NCBI GenBank assembly: GCA_029465975.1
Contig: CM055747.1
Coordinates: 10,621,788 to 10,685,787 of the forward strand
Source of the DNA: Dallia pectoralis
Taxonomy: Eukaryota > Chordata > Actinopteri > Esociformes > Umbridae
Direction of reading: 5' to 3'
Length of the DNA: 64,000 nucleotides
In this document: positions 36,875 to 48,612 of the stretch, one piece after another
How the letters are laid out: every line of letters starts with the position of its first letter
Position numbering within the stretch: the first letter of the stretch is position 1
Program-made: the position numbers and the translations under genes
Notes under the pieces: model-generated
Told to the model about the DNA's origin: nothing
Database searches by the model: none
Seen by the model: the letters and a program-made list of their open reading frames with translations, nothing else

Positions 36875-37479
36875 TATAACTGAGGTGAATATATCTGCAT
36901 TTTGATTTTCTATCATGAAAATTACTTTTAATAAACCTACGCATATAATATTGAAATATTGCTTTAGTGATAAAGAAGCTAGCTGAGACACTGGTGAATT
37001 ACAGTAGACAAGTTTCTCATTTGAACAAGCTAGTTTATGTCCTAAAGTGACAGCTAGCGAGTACACATCAAACTATCTGACTTACTATTAGCTACACTGG
37101 GTTTCAAACAGCCCAAAATTAAAGGCAGAATTATTAGTTAATTGTTTAAATACATTGAAGTGACTTAATCTTTTCGGCCCAATTTCCCCCCAGTTCTTTT
37201 TATGATGTCTCGTCGTTATTGTACAAAACAAGCTGTTTAATTAATGACATAGAGATTATTATGTTCTAATCAAACATTACCTGCATATTTTGGAGTAATC
37301 TAGCTCTGTTTTGATGTCTACACCCGGTTCTAACCTCATATGAAGACTTTAAAAACATGTTTTATAGCGCAGGCGTGTATTTTAGTTAAATGTAGACGTT
37401 TTCAGTCAGCTTAAATGCATTGACTTGTTGCCATGTGATGTTCTGATAAGATCTGTATTCTGTATAGTATTTTGTATAT

Positions 37480-37632
37480 TACTATCCCTATACCCCTCAC
37501 CCTCTTAGTATAATTTATATTGTTCTATTCATATGTTGTATGTAAGCACCTTCCAGCCAAAGTAAATTCGTTGTATGTTCACACATTCATGGCGAATAAA
37601 CACTTTTCTCATTCTGATTTCTGATTCTGATA
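37480..37632 (+). mobile_element. Rex1-like LINE 3' tail
   Basis: AAGCACCTTCCAGCCAAAGT, AATTCGTTGTATGTTCACAC and GGCGAATAAACAC are followed by GATTTCTGATTCTGAT, the microsatellite-type end of Rex1-like elements. No coding part is attached. Confidence 0.6.
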
Positions 37633-38243
37633 TTTGTGTCAATGAGCAGTTGAACCGATGTACCTAATGAAGTGGCCTGTTTGTTAAAGATTTAATTACC
37701 CAGCAGTATAAACATTAGTTAAAAATAGCTTTTCTTTAACCAGCCACATCATTATTGAATATACAATAACAGACTTCACAAAACCCCTGCTTTTATTGCC
37801 TCTTCAGAGTACATTTGTTGCTTTGCATCAGCTACACAGCACATGACTTGAATAACTTTGCAGGATGCCCTCATTCAGTGTGGCGGAGTTTGTGGATGAA
37901 GTTGACCATGATGGCTGCAAGAAGCTGGACATTATTCCATCGGAGTGGTTCAAGGGCACTGACAGAAAATGATGTTGGTGGCCACCAGACTCGTTGCCTA
38001 ATGTAACCAAGGCTGTGAAAGAGGGCACGTCTCCAGCCAGCAACTGGATACTGTGTAATGTGCGTGTGATGGGAAATGCTGGTAACTTCGATCTTCCTCT
38101 TTGAATTAACTACTGCTGTACTTTAATTAATTAAAAGTTCTTTGACCCTCAAAATTAGTAGTTTGTGTTAATTTCTCTACACAATGGTGGTGTAAACTGA
38201 TCCATTAAAGGCTGGTGTAGCTGCAGGTTTTCATTCATTCAGC

Positions 38244-38765
38244 CAGAAGCATAGCGCCCTGTATTCACTGCTGGTTTGCTTCTACAGCTAAGCAGGGTCG
38301 AGCCTGGTTGGTCCCTATATGGCAGACAAATGCTCAAAGTGGTGTTGGAGGGCCAGAAGTTGGCACACTTCCCTCTGATCTAAGATAATTGTAGCATGCC
38401 TTTTATTGAATGGGACATTAAACGGGTGTCCTGACTCTGGTCACTAAAGATCCCATAGTACTATTGATAGGGGTAGTGGTGTTAACCCTGGTGTCATGGC
38501 CAAATTTCCAACCAGGCCTAATTTCAACCATGGCCACCTAATAATCCCCCACATTCCTAATTGGCATATAACTGCTCACATCTCCGTCTGATAGATGATG
38601 TGTAGTGAGCATTCTGGTGCAGAATGGCTGCTGTGCATCACTAAAGTGAATGAGATTGTGTGTGTGACTGTATGTAAGTGGGTGCTACACATTGGTGACA
38701 TTACTGTGTAAAGCACTTTGGGTCATTGAAAAGCGATATATATTTACAATTCATTATTATTATCA
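38244..38765 (+). mobile_element. 5S rRNA-derived SINE with LINE-type tail
   Basis: The head contains CAGCTAAGCAGGGTCGAGCC and CTGGTTGGT, the internal promoter region of 5S rRNA, followed by ATGGCAGAC. A long body ends TGTAAAGCACTTTGGGTCAT and an ATTATTATTATC microsatellite. This is the organisation of SINE3-type elements of fish. It lies in intron 1 of the pseudogene. Confidence 0.8.
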
Positions 38766-39979
38766 TTATTCCAACTGAGCTGGATCACACCAGACTCGAC
38801 TGATTAATTCAATTTATCAGACACTTGAGTCATATCAGTTGTGCTTTTGCTTGGATAGAAATCCTACAACCAAACCAGACCTTTGCAGATCAGATTTGAC
38901 ACCTGCGTTATATCATGAATGATGCGCATGTATTCTGCAATTAATGCTGCTTCCATGGTTGGAAATGCTTATGCAAATTTTGTTCAATTTCGATATCTGC
39001 CTCACCTGTTATGTGTCATATTTTACAGCTAATTATGCAGATGCCAGTGCAAATCTACATCAAGCTGAATACTCATCAGACCTGGCTGACACAGATGGTG
39101 GCTCGAGAACAAGAAAGTAGGTGTTTGTGGGGGAATGCAGGTTATAGATAATTTCCTCTAGAAATAATATGGAAGCTGTAAGTAGGTGTATGTTTATATA
39201 TACCTCTCTAGGGCAAGTGCAAAAGTTCTCCAGAGTCAAATGAGCAGCCAATCAGAATCAAGTGAGCATTCTGATTTGGAGGAACTTCCACCCACTCCCC
39301 CAGACCAATTCCTCGGACCAGCAGCGAAGAAAATGACCAGCCGAGTCGCCGGCCCCACCGTCCAACAAGTCGCCGGCCCCACAGTCCAACGAGTCGCCAG
39401 CCCCACCATCCGACGAGCCGCCTGCCCGACGAGCCGCCAGCCCCACCCTCTAACGAGCCGCCAGCCCCACCCTCTAACGAGTTGCCAGATTCTGTGTAGG
39501 TCTTCCAGTTTGCAGTAGTCAGTGCTTATCAAATGTATGCTTTTTTGTTTTCTATTGTTAATACATTTGCTTAGATTTCAAACACACTTTTTTCACATTG
39601 TCATCATGGCAGAGGTGGGACAAAGTCATTGTTATGCAAGTCACAAGTAAGTCTCAAGTCTTTGCCCTTGAGTCCCGAGTCAAGTCGAGTCAAAGATGAG
39701 GCAAGTCCCGAGTCGAGTCACAAGTCAAAGCCAACAAGTCTCAAGTCGAGTCCAAAGTCCTACCATTTTAGTTTCGAGTCATTTCAAGTCATCTTACCAC
39801 AGAATTTATACAAATCATGTATGTCTGTAAGATTTGTATTTATTTAAACCTCTTTTTATACAATGACATTAATACAGTAAAAAACAGAAAATTTTATTTC
39901 ACAAAAAATGCTTGTATTTCAACAGCATATTGCACTAGAACAATGCACAGCAACTTCAGTCCTGTATTGTATTGACCTT

Positions 39980-40896
39980 AGGGCTGGAAGATATGGAAAA
40001 ATTTTATATCACGATATATTTCTTAATTTCGGTCGATACGACATAATTCCGATATCGATATGAACAATATAAAAGCCTCAGAAAAAATGCCATGAACACC
40101 CACAATGGATGTCTGTATACAATCTTCTGAAAAATACATTTGCCAAGTCTTTTGAGCCTCCTCCTATAAAACTAAATAATATTTGAGAAATAAAACGGTA
40201 CAAATAAATTAAAGTTCACCTTTTATTTGATTTTAACCTTTATACAAACAAGAAAAGTCAAATAAGCAATTTGACTCTGAGACTGACCTTATTAATATAT
40301 TTAACTTTAAACAATAACATAGGCTGATTATATTATTCTTTACACAAAACTTGTTCTTATAAACATATCGTTTAAAGTTAGTGAACATGTTAGACAATGA
40401 AGAGGTGAGTTCATGAGTTCGCTACGTGACCGTGGATTTAAGAGACACGACAGAGAAGCTCATGAACGCGCATGTCGCAACATGCTCGGAGAATGAGAGT
40501 GCTCAAAAGCTCATGTCCATCATGACATCATGGGCCAGTCAACGCGGAAGATCCAAGCTCCTATGTTGGCTTTATGCGCTTTTGAGCCTCTCATTCTCCG
40601 GCACATTTCGCATCACTCTGAAACCTGAAGTTTATCAGATCTCAGAAAGCTGAACCACTTCCCTACCACTGAATTAGTCTTTCCTCTCATATCAACTGTC
40701 TGCTTTCTCCTCACTTATGGAAGCAGTCACTTTTGAATTGCGGTCATGGGCGCTCATTTTGTAGCTTAAACTTGCACTACGGTGTTGGAGATCAGCAAAA
40801 ATATTGAAATATCGAAAATGTGTTTAGAAATCAAATCACCGTTATTGATTTTTTTTACCGCGATATATATTGATATTGAATTATTGTCCAGCCCTA
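39980..40896. mobile_element. Nested hAT-like element
   Basis: Begins AGGGCTGGAAGATATGG and ends TTATTGTCCAGCCCT. Both subterminal regions are rich in ATATCGATAT-type words, including CACGATATATTTC and GCGATATATATTG. Flanks TGACCTTA and TAACCTCA are imperfect 8-bp direct repeats. It interrupts the CAAGTCGAGTC element, so it is the younger insertion or was carried with it. Confidence 0.7.
40476..40604. repeat. Inverted repeat (hairpin) inside the nested element
   Basis: CGGAGAATGAGAGTGCTCAA near 40479 pairs with the reverse complement of TTTTGAGCCTCTCATTCTCC near 40577. The arms of about 27 bases flank a spacer of roughly 70 bases. Confidence 0.7.
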
Positions 40897-41263
40897 ACCT
40901 CATATTGCAAAACAGTTTAACTTTCAAATAGACATGGGTCCTTTTAGCCTGAACTTTTTTAAACATGTCATTAATAAAATCCTCACTCCTCAAAATGATC
41001 ACTTCTGAAAAAATGGACCAACCTGATAATATAATTGGAATGACTCCATAGAGACGTGTGTGTGTGCGTGTGAGCGTGCCCGTGCGCAGCTCCGTCTGTA
41101 ATCTTCGACCCGCATGTTTTGCAAATTGCAACTCTTTTTTTTGTCGACTACCTCGTAATTTTTATAGCCAAACGAAACTATATTCGGTATCATTTTGCCA
41201 ACTGGCGCGTTGTTGCTTGTGCTTCATTGGTTGTCTTGCAAGGTGCCTGCTTGGATGCTGTCT

Positions 41264-41337
41264 AATCAAAACAACGTGGGACTACAGTGATTGGATGTCG
41301 AATCAAAACAACGTGGGACTACAGTGATTGGATGTCG
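41264..41337. repeat. Perfect 37-bp tandem duplication
   Basis: Two identical 37-base units, each starting AATCAAAACAACGTGGGACT and ending GGATGTCG, lie side by side within the hAT element. Perfect identity implies a recent slippage event. Confidence 0.9.
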
Positions 41338-42365
41338 TGCAGGCAGCGCGCGTGCTCTCTGCATGCATTTTTTTCACAGATGCAGATAAACTGAGAGCGG
41401 CGCGGCCGTGTGAACATTTTCTTCCCCAGTTTTCATGGGAAGTAGCAAGTCTTCTCGAGTCAAAAGGCGCAAGTCCAAGTGAAGTCACGAGTCATTGATG
41501 TTCAAGTCCAAGTCGAGTTGCAAGTCTTTGTACATTTTGTCGAGTCGAGTCTGAAGTCATCAAATTCATGACTCGAGTCTGACTCGAGTCCAAGTCACGT
41601 GACTCGAGTCCGCACCTCTGCATCATGGAGTATTGTATGTACAATTTTGAGGAACTATGAATTTAATTAATTGTGAATACTTTCCAGATGCACTGTATGT
41701 AAGCTTTTTTGTCTCATTTTTGTCTCATCCTTAGGTTGCCGTGGTGGCAGATATAGGGGGCACAAGTGTGGATGGTGCAACAAGACCAATGATGAAATAG
41801 GTTTTATCAAATGAGCTGGCAATGGAGTACAACATGTTTGGTTGTCATGGAAAGAAAAAGTTTAAAGACTTGCGCCTTTTCAACGTTGTGTATGGTAAGT
41901 AGGCAGGGCTCAATATAAATGATGGCCTACTGGCCCGGGGCCGCTCCTTTTCCCTGTGTATTTGGCTATAGTGGTGTCATCCTTTTGACCAATAATATGT
42001 TATGGCTTGTCTGTTTTGACCAATCATAGTTTTGCATGCATTTAAGCAGGACCTAAAGGAATGTGATAGTTTTTACTTTAATCGAAAGCAAAGTTTCTGT
42101 CCCAGAAAAAAGATTACAATGGCTTGGCTGGTGTTGAATCATGTGTGCCTGTCTGGGACTACAACCAATATGTACACTGATGAAGATTCTTATGGAGTTT
42201 GGATTCCTGCAGGTGGTTGTCTACCAAATGTTCCACTGGGGGGCGATGGTGAGTTCTGCTACGTTGAAATGGTGCTTAAAAATCCAGGGAGCGTCTATGA
42301 TATCTGTGTGATGCATATATTTAGCGATGGTCTGTGTTTATTCGACATTCGGGGAGTGTCAAAGA

Positions 42366-42690
42366 TATATGATTAACATCCAGGGATGATCTCTGTATGG
42401 ATGACATCTATAGGGATGATCTCTGTATGATTAACATCCAGGGATGATCTCTGTATGGATGACATCTATAGGGATGATCTCTGTATGATTAACATCCAGG
42501 GATGATCTCTGTATGGATGACATCTATAGGGATGATCTCTGTATGATTAACATCCAGGGATGATCTCTGTATGGATGACATCTATAGGGATGATATCTGT
42601 ATGATTAACATCCAGGGATGATCTTAGTATGGGTAACATCTATAGGGATGATCTTTGTATGGATGACATATAGGGATGATCTCTGTATCA
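42366..42690. repeat. 58-bp tandem array, five to six copies
   Basis: Each unit pairs two related halves: ATTAACATCCAGGGATGATC and ATGACATCTATAGGGATGAT, each followed by TCTGTATG. The left copies are almost identical while the right ones are degraded. Confidence 0.9.
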
Positions 42691-42699
42691 TTGGCTCCG

Positions 42700-44260
42700 T
42701 CTCCAGATGAACATATGAAATAATCATTTCTAAATACTGTAGTCTTCATCTAATTATTCTTACTCCCTAAATCATACACAAGGTGGCAGTATGGTAACAT
42801 AAACGATCAGAAAGGGAGAGGGTATTTGTGTGTGAGCGTCTGTGACAAAGAGGTACAACATGGGCCCGTCGCCTCATCAGTCCGATCTTTGAGGATGACT
42901 TTCCCGGATGAGGCTGGGCGCGTACCTGAGAATGGATGGAATTCCTGGAGAACAGGGAGACGTCCAGGGAGTTAACAGCAGCACCACAGATAATGGCCTG
43001 CACAGGAGACTGGCCAAGTGAATGAATCAGACATCCATACGCACATAGTTGGGACTGATTCTGCCTTGTCGCCTGGTTATACAGTACTGTTACTTTTGAT
43101 GAAACCCTAACGGTGACCCGTCTGTCCCGTGGACATTTCTAATTCACCCCAAACAATTGAACGGTAGTGTGTGTATATATTTTTGCAATAAAGAGGCACT
43201 CATTTTAATGTTTAACATCATGCATTGTCCAGTGTTCTTATTAACTATTGTGACTCGTGCGTTCGATGACGTCATGTATCTATAACTTGGACAATCGATT
43301 AAACATTTGTTTAGACAAGCGTGCGACATTAATAATGTAAGATTGTAATTTGAAGGCTACATTTAATTATACTGCCCGACCGTAAATTATTGATTTAAAT
43401 ATAGCACAATAACTATAAGTATTAACTGGTGGAGTTATATGCCATCAATGTGTGTCAATTAATAAGGCTTGTGGAACTTATTTCCATTAGTTATAGCGCA
43501 CCGTGCACACTGGTAAGGACACGCACTAACTTTAAACTATAACCTATGTATGTAAGACGTGCTGGACTATTACTAAATGCCATGTCAAACGTTAACGTTT
43601 ACTGTTGGACAATATAAAACAAGTTGTCGAGCCAGACTAGAGTAGATATTATTGTATAACGTTCAAATATATTCTAGACCACTTAGCTCAGATTAAACTT
43701 CATATCTGATGTACGGATATGCCGACTTGGGATCCCACTTGGATTTGGTTGTGAAAAAAACGGATCCCGTGGGTGTGTGTTTTGGATAAGAATTTCACAT
43801 AGGCCTATATACAGTAGCTATTCACCCAAAGTTACAATGATTATCACTTCCTTAAATCTGACTAAATGTGCTATAAATACTCCTAATTGACTTCAGAGTT
43901 TCTTATGTCACAAAAAATGACTTATACGAGATGATTGCTCCGTATAAAGTACTGTGTGGCCTTGCACAATCTTGACTGGAAAACAAAAATAATGAATCCA
44001 TTATTTGCAAAATGTAACTTAATTTGGCAGTTGTTGGGGTATTAATTTTTAGGCCTTGGTAATGAATGTAAATACAAACATATATTCTCTGTGTCACTGT
44101 TAGCCTACACAATCTCTTGAAGGGACATTCGTGATACTTCTAGTAAGAAGAATTCAAAGAATTAGATTTAAAGGCATCCTTACACTCCTCAATGAGTGAA
44201 GGATGAAGAGAAAGAGCCTTTTTGATGGTTCGGCCAATACCGGCCTGTCAGAAAAACGCT
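42700..44260. other. No gene recognised
   Basis: AT-rich DNA with short frames only. Nothing could be assigned. Confidence 0.5.
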
Positions 44261-44275
44261 CTAAGGAGCAGGCTG

Positions 44276-44382
44276 TCACCAGGGCAATCTCCCTTGAACT
44301 CCCTGGTTAGACCGAGCTTCCAGGGAGTCCAAGGGAGGTTGCCCTGGTGACGGCCCTTGGACTCCCTGGAGAAGCTCGGTCT
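44276..44382. repeat. Overlapping inverted repeats upstream of the kinase copy
   Basis: 44276-44306 pairs with 44320-44350 (TCACCAGGGCAATCTCCCTT against AAGGGAGGTTGCCCTGGTGA). 44309-44334 pairs with 44354-44382 (AGACCGAGCT against AGCTCGGTCT). The two hairpins are mutually exclusive because their arms overlap. Confidence 0.7.
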
Positions 44383-45269
44383 AGTAGACTGGTGATATAA
44401 AACCAGGGTTTCCAGGAGAAGGAGCCTGTCAGCGCTGAAAGCAACGCAAAGTGACGAGCCAAGCAAATGTGCCCCACCAATCAAAGGTGCCTTGACCGTT
44501 GATAGTGCCTCAACCGTCCAAGGTGCGTCGACCATTGAAAGTTCCCTGCCAACCCAACGCGAACGGGCCAGCCAATGTGACCAGCCAATGTGACCAGCCA
44601 ATTCGACGCGAACGAGCCAGCCAATGTGACCAGCCAACCCAACGTGAACAGGGGACCCAAAGTGTCCGGAGAAAACGTAAGACCTGTTTCAGGGACTTGG
44701 ATTCCGAGGACTTCCAGGCCGCCAAGAAGATCTGTATCAGCTTGGCCCCGTAATCAAAATACTCCTGGAAGCTTCCGCTGACAAAGCTTTGGGGAATTTG
44801 CCGCAAAATTTTCGGAGGTTTAAAACAAAAAGTTTTCGGCAAAGTTCCAGATCCAGCCAGCTTCTCCTCACAGTACTACGTAGGCAGGTTGCTGGGAACA
44901 GGAGGCTTCGGATCCATTCACGCGGGAACAAGAAAATGTGATGGGAAAATTTTTATCATTCCCAATCTTTCCTATCTACTTTCTATCTGCTTGTACAGTC
45001 CCTTTTCTACAATATCTCTTTGTCTCCTTTGCCCTGACGGGTCCTACTAACCATTTTTTCAATTATCTTCCCTTGGTCCCTTCTTTTCCCCACTCTTTCT
45101 TCTCTGTTCCCTCATTTAACCCTCTTCCTCTCTCTTTCCTCCATTACATTATTACATGTATGTCAATTTTCACCGTAGTGTTCTTCCTCCACAGGTGGCC
45201 GTGAAGTTCATCCATAAAGGTGATCATGGAAAATTCTTAACATTTGTAAGTAACAGTCAATGCCAGTTA

Positions 45270-46450
45270 GGGCTGGGTATCGAGTATCGATTGGAACCAG
45301 GACTAGCTTTGCGTTTAAAAGTTTAAACTTCGATTCCTAGTTTTGATTCACTGTCCATGGTCCAAAGTGTGCCTTCACTTTTTTAAACAGAACAAAATCT
45401 TGGCAAAAATGCAAAATTTGTGACAAGATTGTTTCGTGCATAGGAGGGTGCACGTCAAACATGATACAGCACCTCAGAGTTCATCGAGTAGAAATATATG
45501 TGTGCCCCGTAAAACATATAACCGTATTTCCAGACTATAAGTCGCTCCGGAATATAAGTCACATCAGTCAAAATATGCGTCATGAAGAGGGAAAAACATA
45601 TAAGTCGCACTGGACTATAAATCGCATTTATTTAATGTATTTCACAAAATCCAAGACCAAAAAATACATTTATTCTGGAATATTTAATCACAGAACAACA
45701 GGCTGAATGGGTGTCCGGTATGTTAACGTAACACATAAAAAAGTTATTCAACTAGCATAAAGAACAACAGGCTGAATAGGATAAATTAACATAACAAGTT
45801 CCCCAGTAGCAAGTTCACTAAGCTCCCGATGTCATTCAACATCACTAAATACATTGACTTCGTCATCCTCGTGTCGCTTCTGAACAACTCCGCCAGGGCG
45901 TGGAGACGTGGGCGGCAGCATGTTGGTCAAGCACCCATCTGTGGACTCGTTTTTCCAGCCCTGGCCATCTAGCTTTCAGCCCGCAATTAGCTTTGTTTTC
46001 TTCATCGCAGTTAAAGTAACCTCTGCTTTTCGCCAGTCCCTCACAAGTTTTTCACTCACTCCAAACTTTCTTTCTGCTGCTCGATTACCGTTTTCGGCTG
46101 CATACTTTACTACCTGCAGTTTGTGCTTCTGCAGAATAGGATTTTCGTTTTGGGGGCATTTTCAGTAGTCTTTAAGTTAATGTTTATATATAAGTTGTAC
46201 CTGATCATAAGTCGCAGGACCAGCCAAACTATAAAAAGTGTGATTTATAGTCCAGAAAATCCGGTACAATAAATAATATGTCTTGCTCCAACATTGAGGC
46301 AGCTAACAAATTAGCCCACGTATTTTTTCATAGACAATTTCCGAATGAATGAACGAATGAACAATTTAAGAATCGGAATCGAGAATCGTTAGGAACCGGA
46401 ATCGAAACGAGGAATCGGTATCAAATTGTTCAAATTGAAACGATACCCAC
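45270..46450. mobile_element. hAT-like element in the kinase intron
   Basis: Begins GGGCTGGGTATCGAGTATCG and ends AACGATACCCAC, with GAATCGG/CCGATTC words near both ends. The flanking 8-mers are GCCAGTTA (45262-45269) and GCCAGTCA (46451-46458), one mismatch, as for an older hAT insertion. Its interior is filled by another transposon. Confidence 0.75.
45529..46266 (-). mobile_element. Nested TIR element with BrkDBD-type remnant
   Basis: The ends ACCGTATTTCCAGACTATAA and TTATAGTCCAGAAAATCCGG are inverted repeats with TA at the outer edges, a very common fish terminus. On the minus strand at 46119-45977 a frame gives LQVVKYAAENGNRAAERKFG and SEKLVRDWRKAEV, the Brinker-type helix-turn-helix seen in pogo-like transposases and host proteins. 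The rest of the transposase is gone. It lies inside the hAT-like element. Confidence 0.75.
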
Positions 46451-47401
46451 GCCAGTCAACCAGTAGTCGGATCGATCGAAATCAGGATATAAACATTAAC
46501 CTGATAGTAATTAACCTGATAGCACACACATGCCATCGCTACATGCTATTGCTAGCTAGCAATGCTACCTACCAATAGCAAGCACATTCTATAACTAAAT
46601 GCTATTGCTACCTATCTTTAGCAAGCACATTCTGTTGCTAAATGCTATTGCTACCTAGCAATAGCAAGCACATTCTGACTAATAGGTGTGCCAATTAACA
46701 TCTCTTTAGCCTAGAACACTTTGAAACTGTGTTGACCAACCTGCTTTTGCCTAGAATATGACAACTCTGTGTCAACCAACCTCCCTCTTTAGCCTGGAAT
46801 GTCCCTCAAGCTGCCCTTAGAGGTGGGCCTGCAGTTGATGGTGTCCCGGCCTCCGGCATGTGACCACATCGTGGAGCTCCTCAATTGGTTCAATGAGATA
46901 GACCAGATAATCGTGGTCATGGAGCACCCGGCTCCCTGCATGGACCTGATTGAATTGATGCACACCATCACGCACGGGGCTATTCGCGAGGAGTTTGTGA
47001 GGGTCATCTGGAAGCAGGCGGTGCTAGCGTGCCGCCATTGCAAACACTGCGGCGTCTTACATCGAGACGTTAAAGGCGAGAACCTGCTGCTGCAGCTGGA
47101 CACATTCACGGTAAAACTGGTTGACTTCGGATGCAGCGACCTGTTACAGGAGGAGCTGTACAGCGAGTATTTTGGTGAGTTGGCCGCAGCTAACATGTCC
47201 CTCTCACTTCTTGTGTCTCAGGCACCTTGCTGTACTGCCCACTGGAGTGTCTTATCAAACGGACGTGCAATGGTGACAAGGCCACTGCCTGGTCTCTGGG
47301 CGTCCTTCTGTACCTCCTGGCCAACGGAAACCTTCCCTTTCAGGACGAAGAGCAAATACGCTGTGGGCACAACTTGCCTTTCATAAAAGGCCTTTTGTAT
47401 G

Positions 47402-48610
47402 GTATGCATGCGGGGAAAGCACGGTTTGGTTTTTCACCTCACCCGGTCCGGGATAAAAACCAACAACCTTTCATTGTGCTCTTGGACACTAGGGCAACAA
47501 GTCTCCCCATTCAACGTGACAGGCAGACCGTCACCATACAATTCTGAAAACAGCACAGCCAGAACTAATATTTTAGCGAATGTTAAGCCTAAACGTTTTT
47601 GACGATTACTTGATAGAGGATTTTGAGGAGAGATGGTCAATGATCCTAATCCGTGTCTCCAGATTGTCTGTTTCAGCAAAAGCTTAGCGACTGAGGCGAT
47701 CTTCTGCACATGACATTTGAGATCAAACCATTTTTAGACACTTTGCTTTTGACATTCCCTCTACATTCACGCTTGGTTTGTTTTTCTTATTCCTACTGGA
47801 ACACAGATGCCTTTTTGTGACTCTACGGTCTTAGCTAATACAAATAATTTTTTTCTATAGACTAATTATCACCCTACGTCACATCGACGTCACCCATGTT
47901 CAACCGCGCAGGTCGGTTGCAAAAGACGACCAGAAACATTCAAAACGCTATGTTGAAAAAATCAACTTTATTGGAAATGTCGATCCTTATGAAGTCCCAA
48001 AATACCAGTGGATCCACGACCCTTACCTCTCATCACATTTCCTGATATATTTTCTTATTTTTTTTGTGGTGTCAGTATGGAACGCCATTTGCGTCAATAT
48101 TAAATAGATAAATACAGCTATGAAATAATAAATATATCAATGAAATTAGGCAATAATTACATGAATACGTGTAAATATAAATGTATAAATCACTATTTCT
48201 TCACATATGTAAAGAAATAGGTTTTATTTCAAAATTATGTTTTCCGTAAGACAACATTTATTTATTTCGAGGGACTTGTATTTCACAATTCCCCATGTAT
48301 TTATTTCAAGGCAGTCCTTTTTCATATGACATGCACTCTCAGCGACTAATAATCCACCTTGTTTTAAACTATTTTTTAACACACGCAAATAAATAATTCA
48401 TACAAACAACATGTGTTTCTCTCTAGTTGTATGTCTTGGACATGACCACACAGAACAAAGTTGTATGCATCAAGAGATTTGTTAGCTTTTAAATTCTCCC
48501 GGGTATAAACTCTTGGAGTGTCAATCAGGTAATTATATATTTGTGGCCACTGAATGCTAGGCAATTTCGTTTCGTCGTTTGACCGTTTACAGGGCGCTAT
48601 GGCATAAGGA
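47402..48610. other. No gene recognised; AT-rich repeat remnant at 48110-48340
   Basis: The expected last kinase exon was not found here. 48110-48340 contains TATTTATTTC-type AT-rich words like those to the right of the DIRS element (52340-53076), so the DIRS element probably sits inside or beside an older AT-rich repeat. Confidence 0.45.
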
Positions 48611-48612
48611 TC

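Larger units (their letters stand above)
39610..41620. mobile_element. Non-autonomous hAT-type transposon, 2011 bp, with perfect 8-bp TSD
   Basis: The left end CAGAGGTGGGACAAAGTCAT and the right end, in reverse complement CAGAGGTGCGGACTCGAGTC, are inverted termini. The target duplication CATCATGG (39602-39609 and 41621-41628) is perfect. The first 190 and last 180 bases consist of CAAGTCGAGTC-type words, an array of likely transposase-binding repeats. No transposase is present. It sits in intron 3 of the DUF4806-type pseudogene and contains a second hAT-like element. Confidence 0.9.
37865..41894 (+). pseudogene. Degraded DUF4806-associated protein gene, at least four exons
   Basis: Exons fit by GT-AG ends and matched phases: 37865-38081 (phase 1 out), 39029-39116 (phase 2 out), from 39212 (end near 39510), and 41735-41894. 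Exon 1 begins MPSFSVAEFVDEVD and holds IIPSEWFKG and CWWPP, the small N-terminal module of a large teleost family of unknown function. Exon 2 gives the usual HAEYSSDL-type acidic stretch ending in basic residues. Exon 3 is Ser/Glu-rich, then has PAPPSNE-type repeats that drift out of frame. Exon 4 resembles the start of the DUF4806 domain (NELAMEYNMFGCHGKKKFKD). In-frame TGA at 37970-37972 and TAG at 41798-41800 indicate a pseudogene. The family call is from memory. Confidence 0.55.
44499..47401 (+). pseudogene. Pim-type serine/threonine kinase, probable pseudogene
   Basis: The protein parts follow Pim kinase order. 44660-44750 encodes a basic stretch (RRKRKTCFRDLDSEDFQAAK). A glycine loop GRLLGTGGFGSIHAG follows at about 44883-44927. 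Exon 45195-45245 carries VAVKFIHK with the ATP-binding Lys. Exon 46793-47174 carries MEHPAPCMDL, HRDVKGEN and the metal-binding DFG. Exon 47222-47401 carries the substrate-lobe motif WSLGVLLYLLANGNLPFQ. Internal splice sites and phases match. Defects are no in-frame ATG, a TAA at 44751-44753 ahead of the glycine loop, no usable GT donor after the glycine-loop exon, and no final C-lobe exon. Pim-like kinases are greatly expanded in teleosts, and this looks like a dying member. All three catalytic motifs survive. Confidence 0.75.

Noticed and set aside
37970..37972. TGA read as selenocysteine
   Set aside because: A second in-frame stop (TAG at 41798) is present, no selenocysteine insertion element was seen, and the family is not known for selenoproteins.
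38244..38330. Functional 5S rRNA gene
   Set aside because: Only the internal promoter region is 5S-like; the first half is diverged and it continues into a SINE body.
42032..42376. 114-codon plus-strand frame as a further exon of the DUF4806-type gene
   Set aside because: No match to the expected C-terminal part and no phase-matched acceptor that I could defend.
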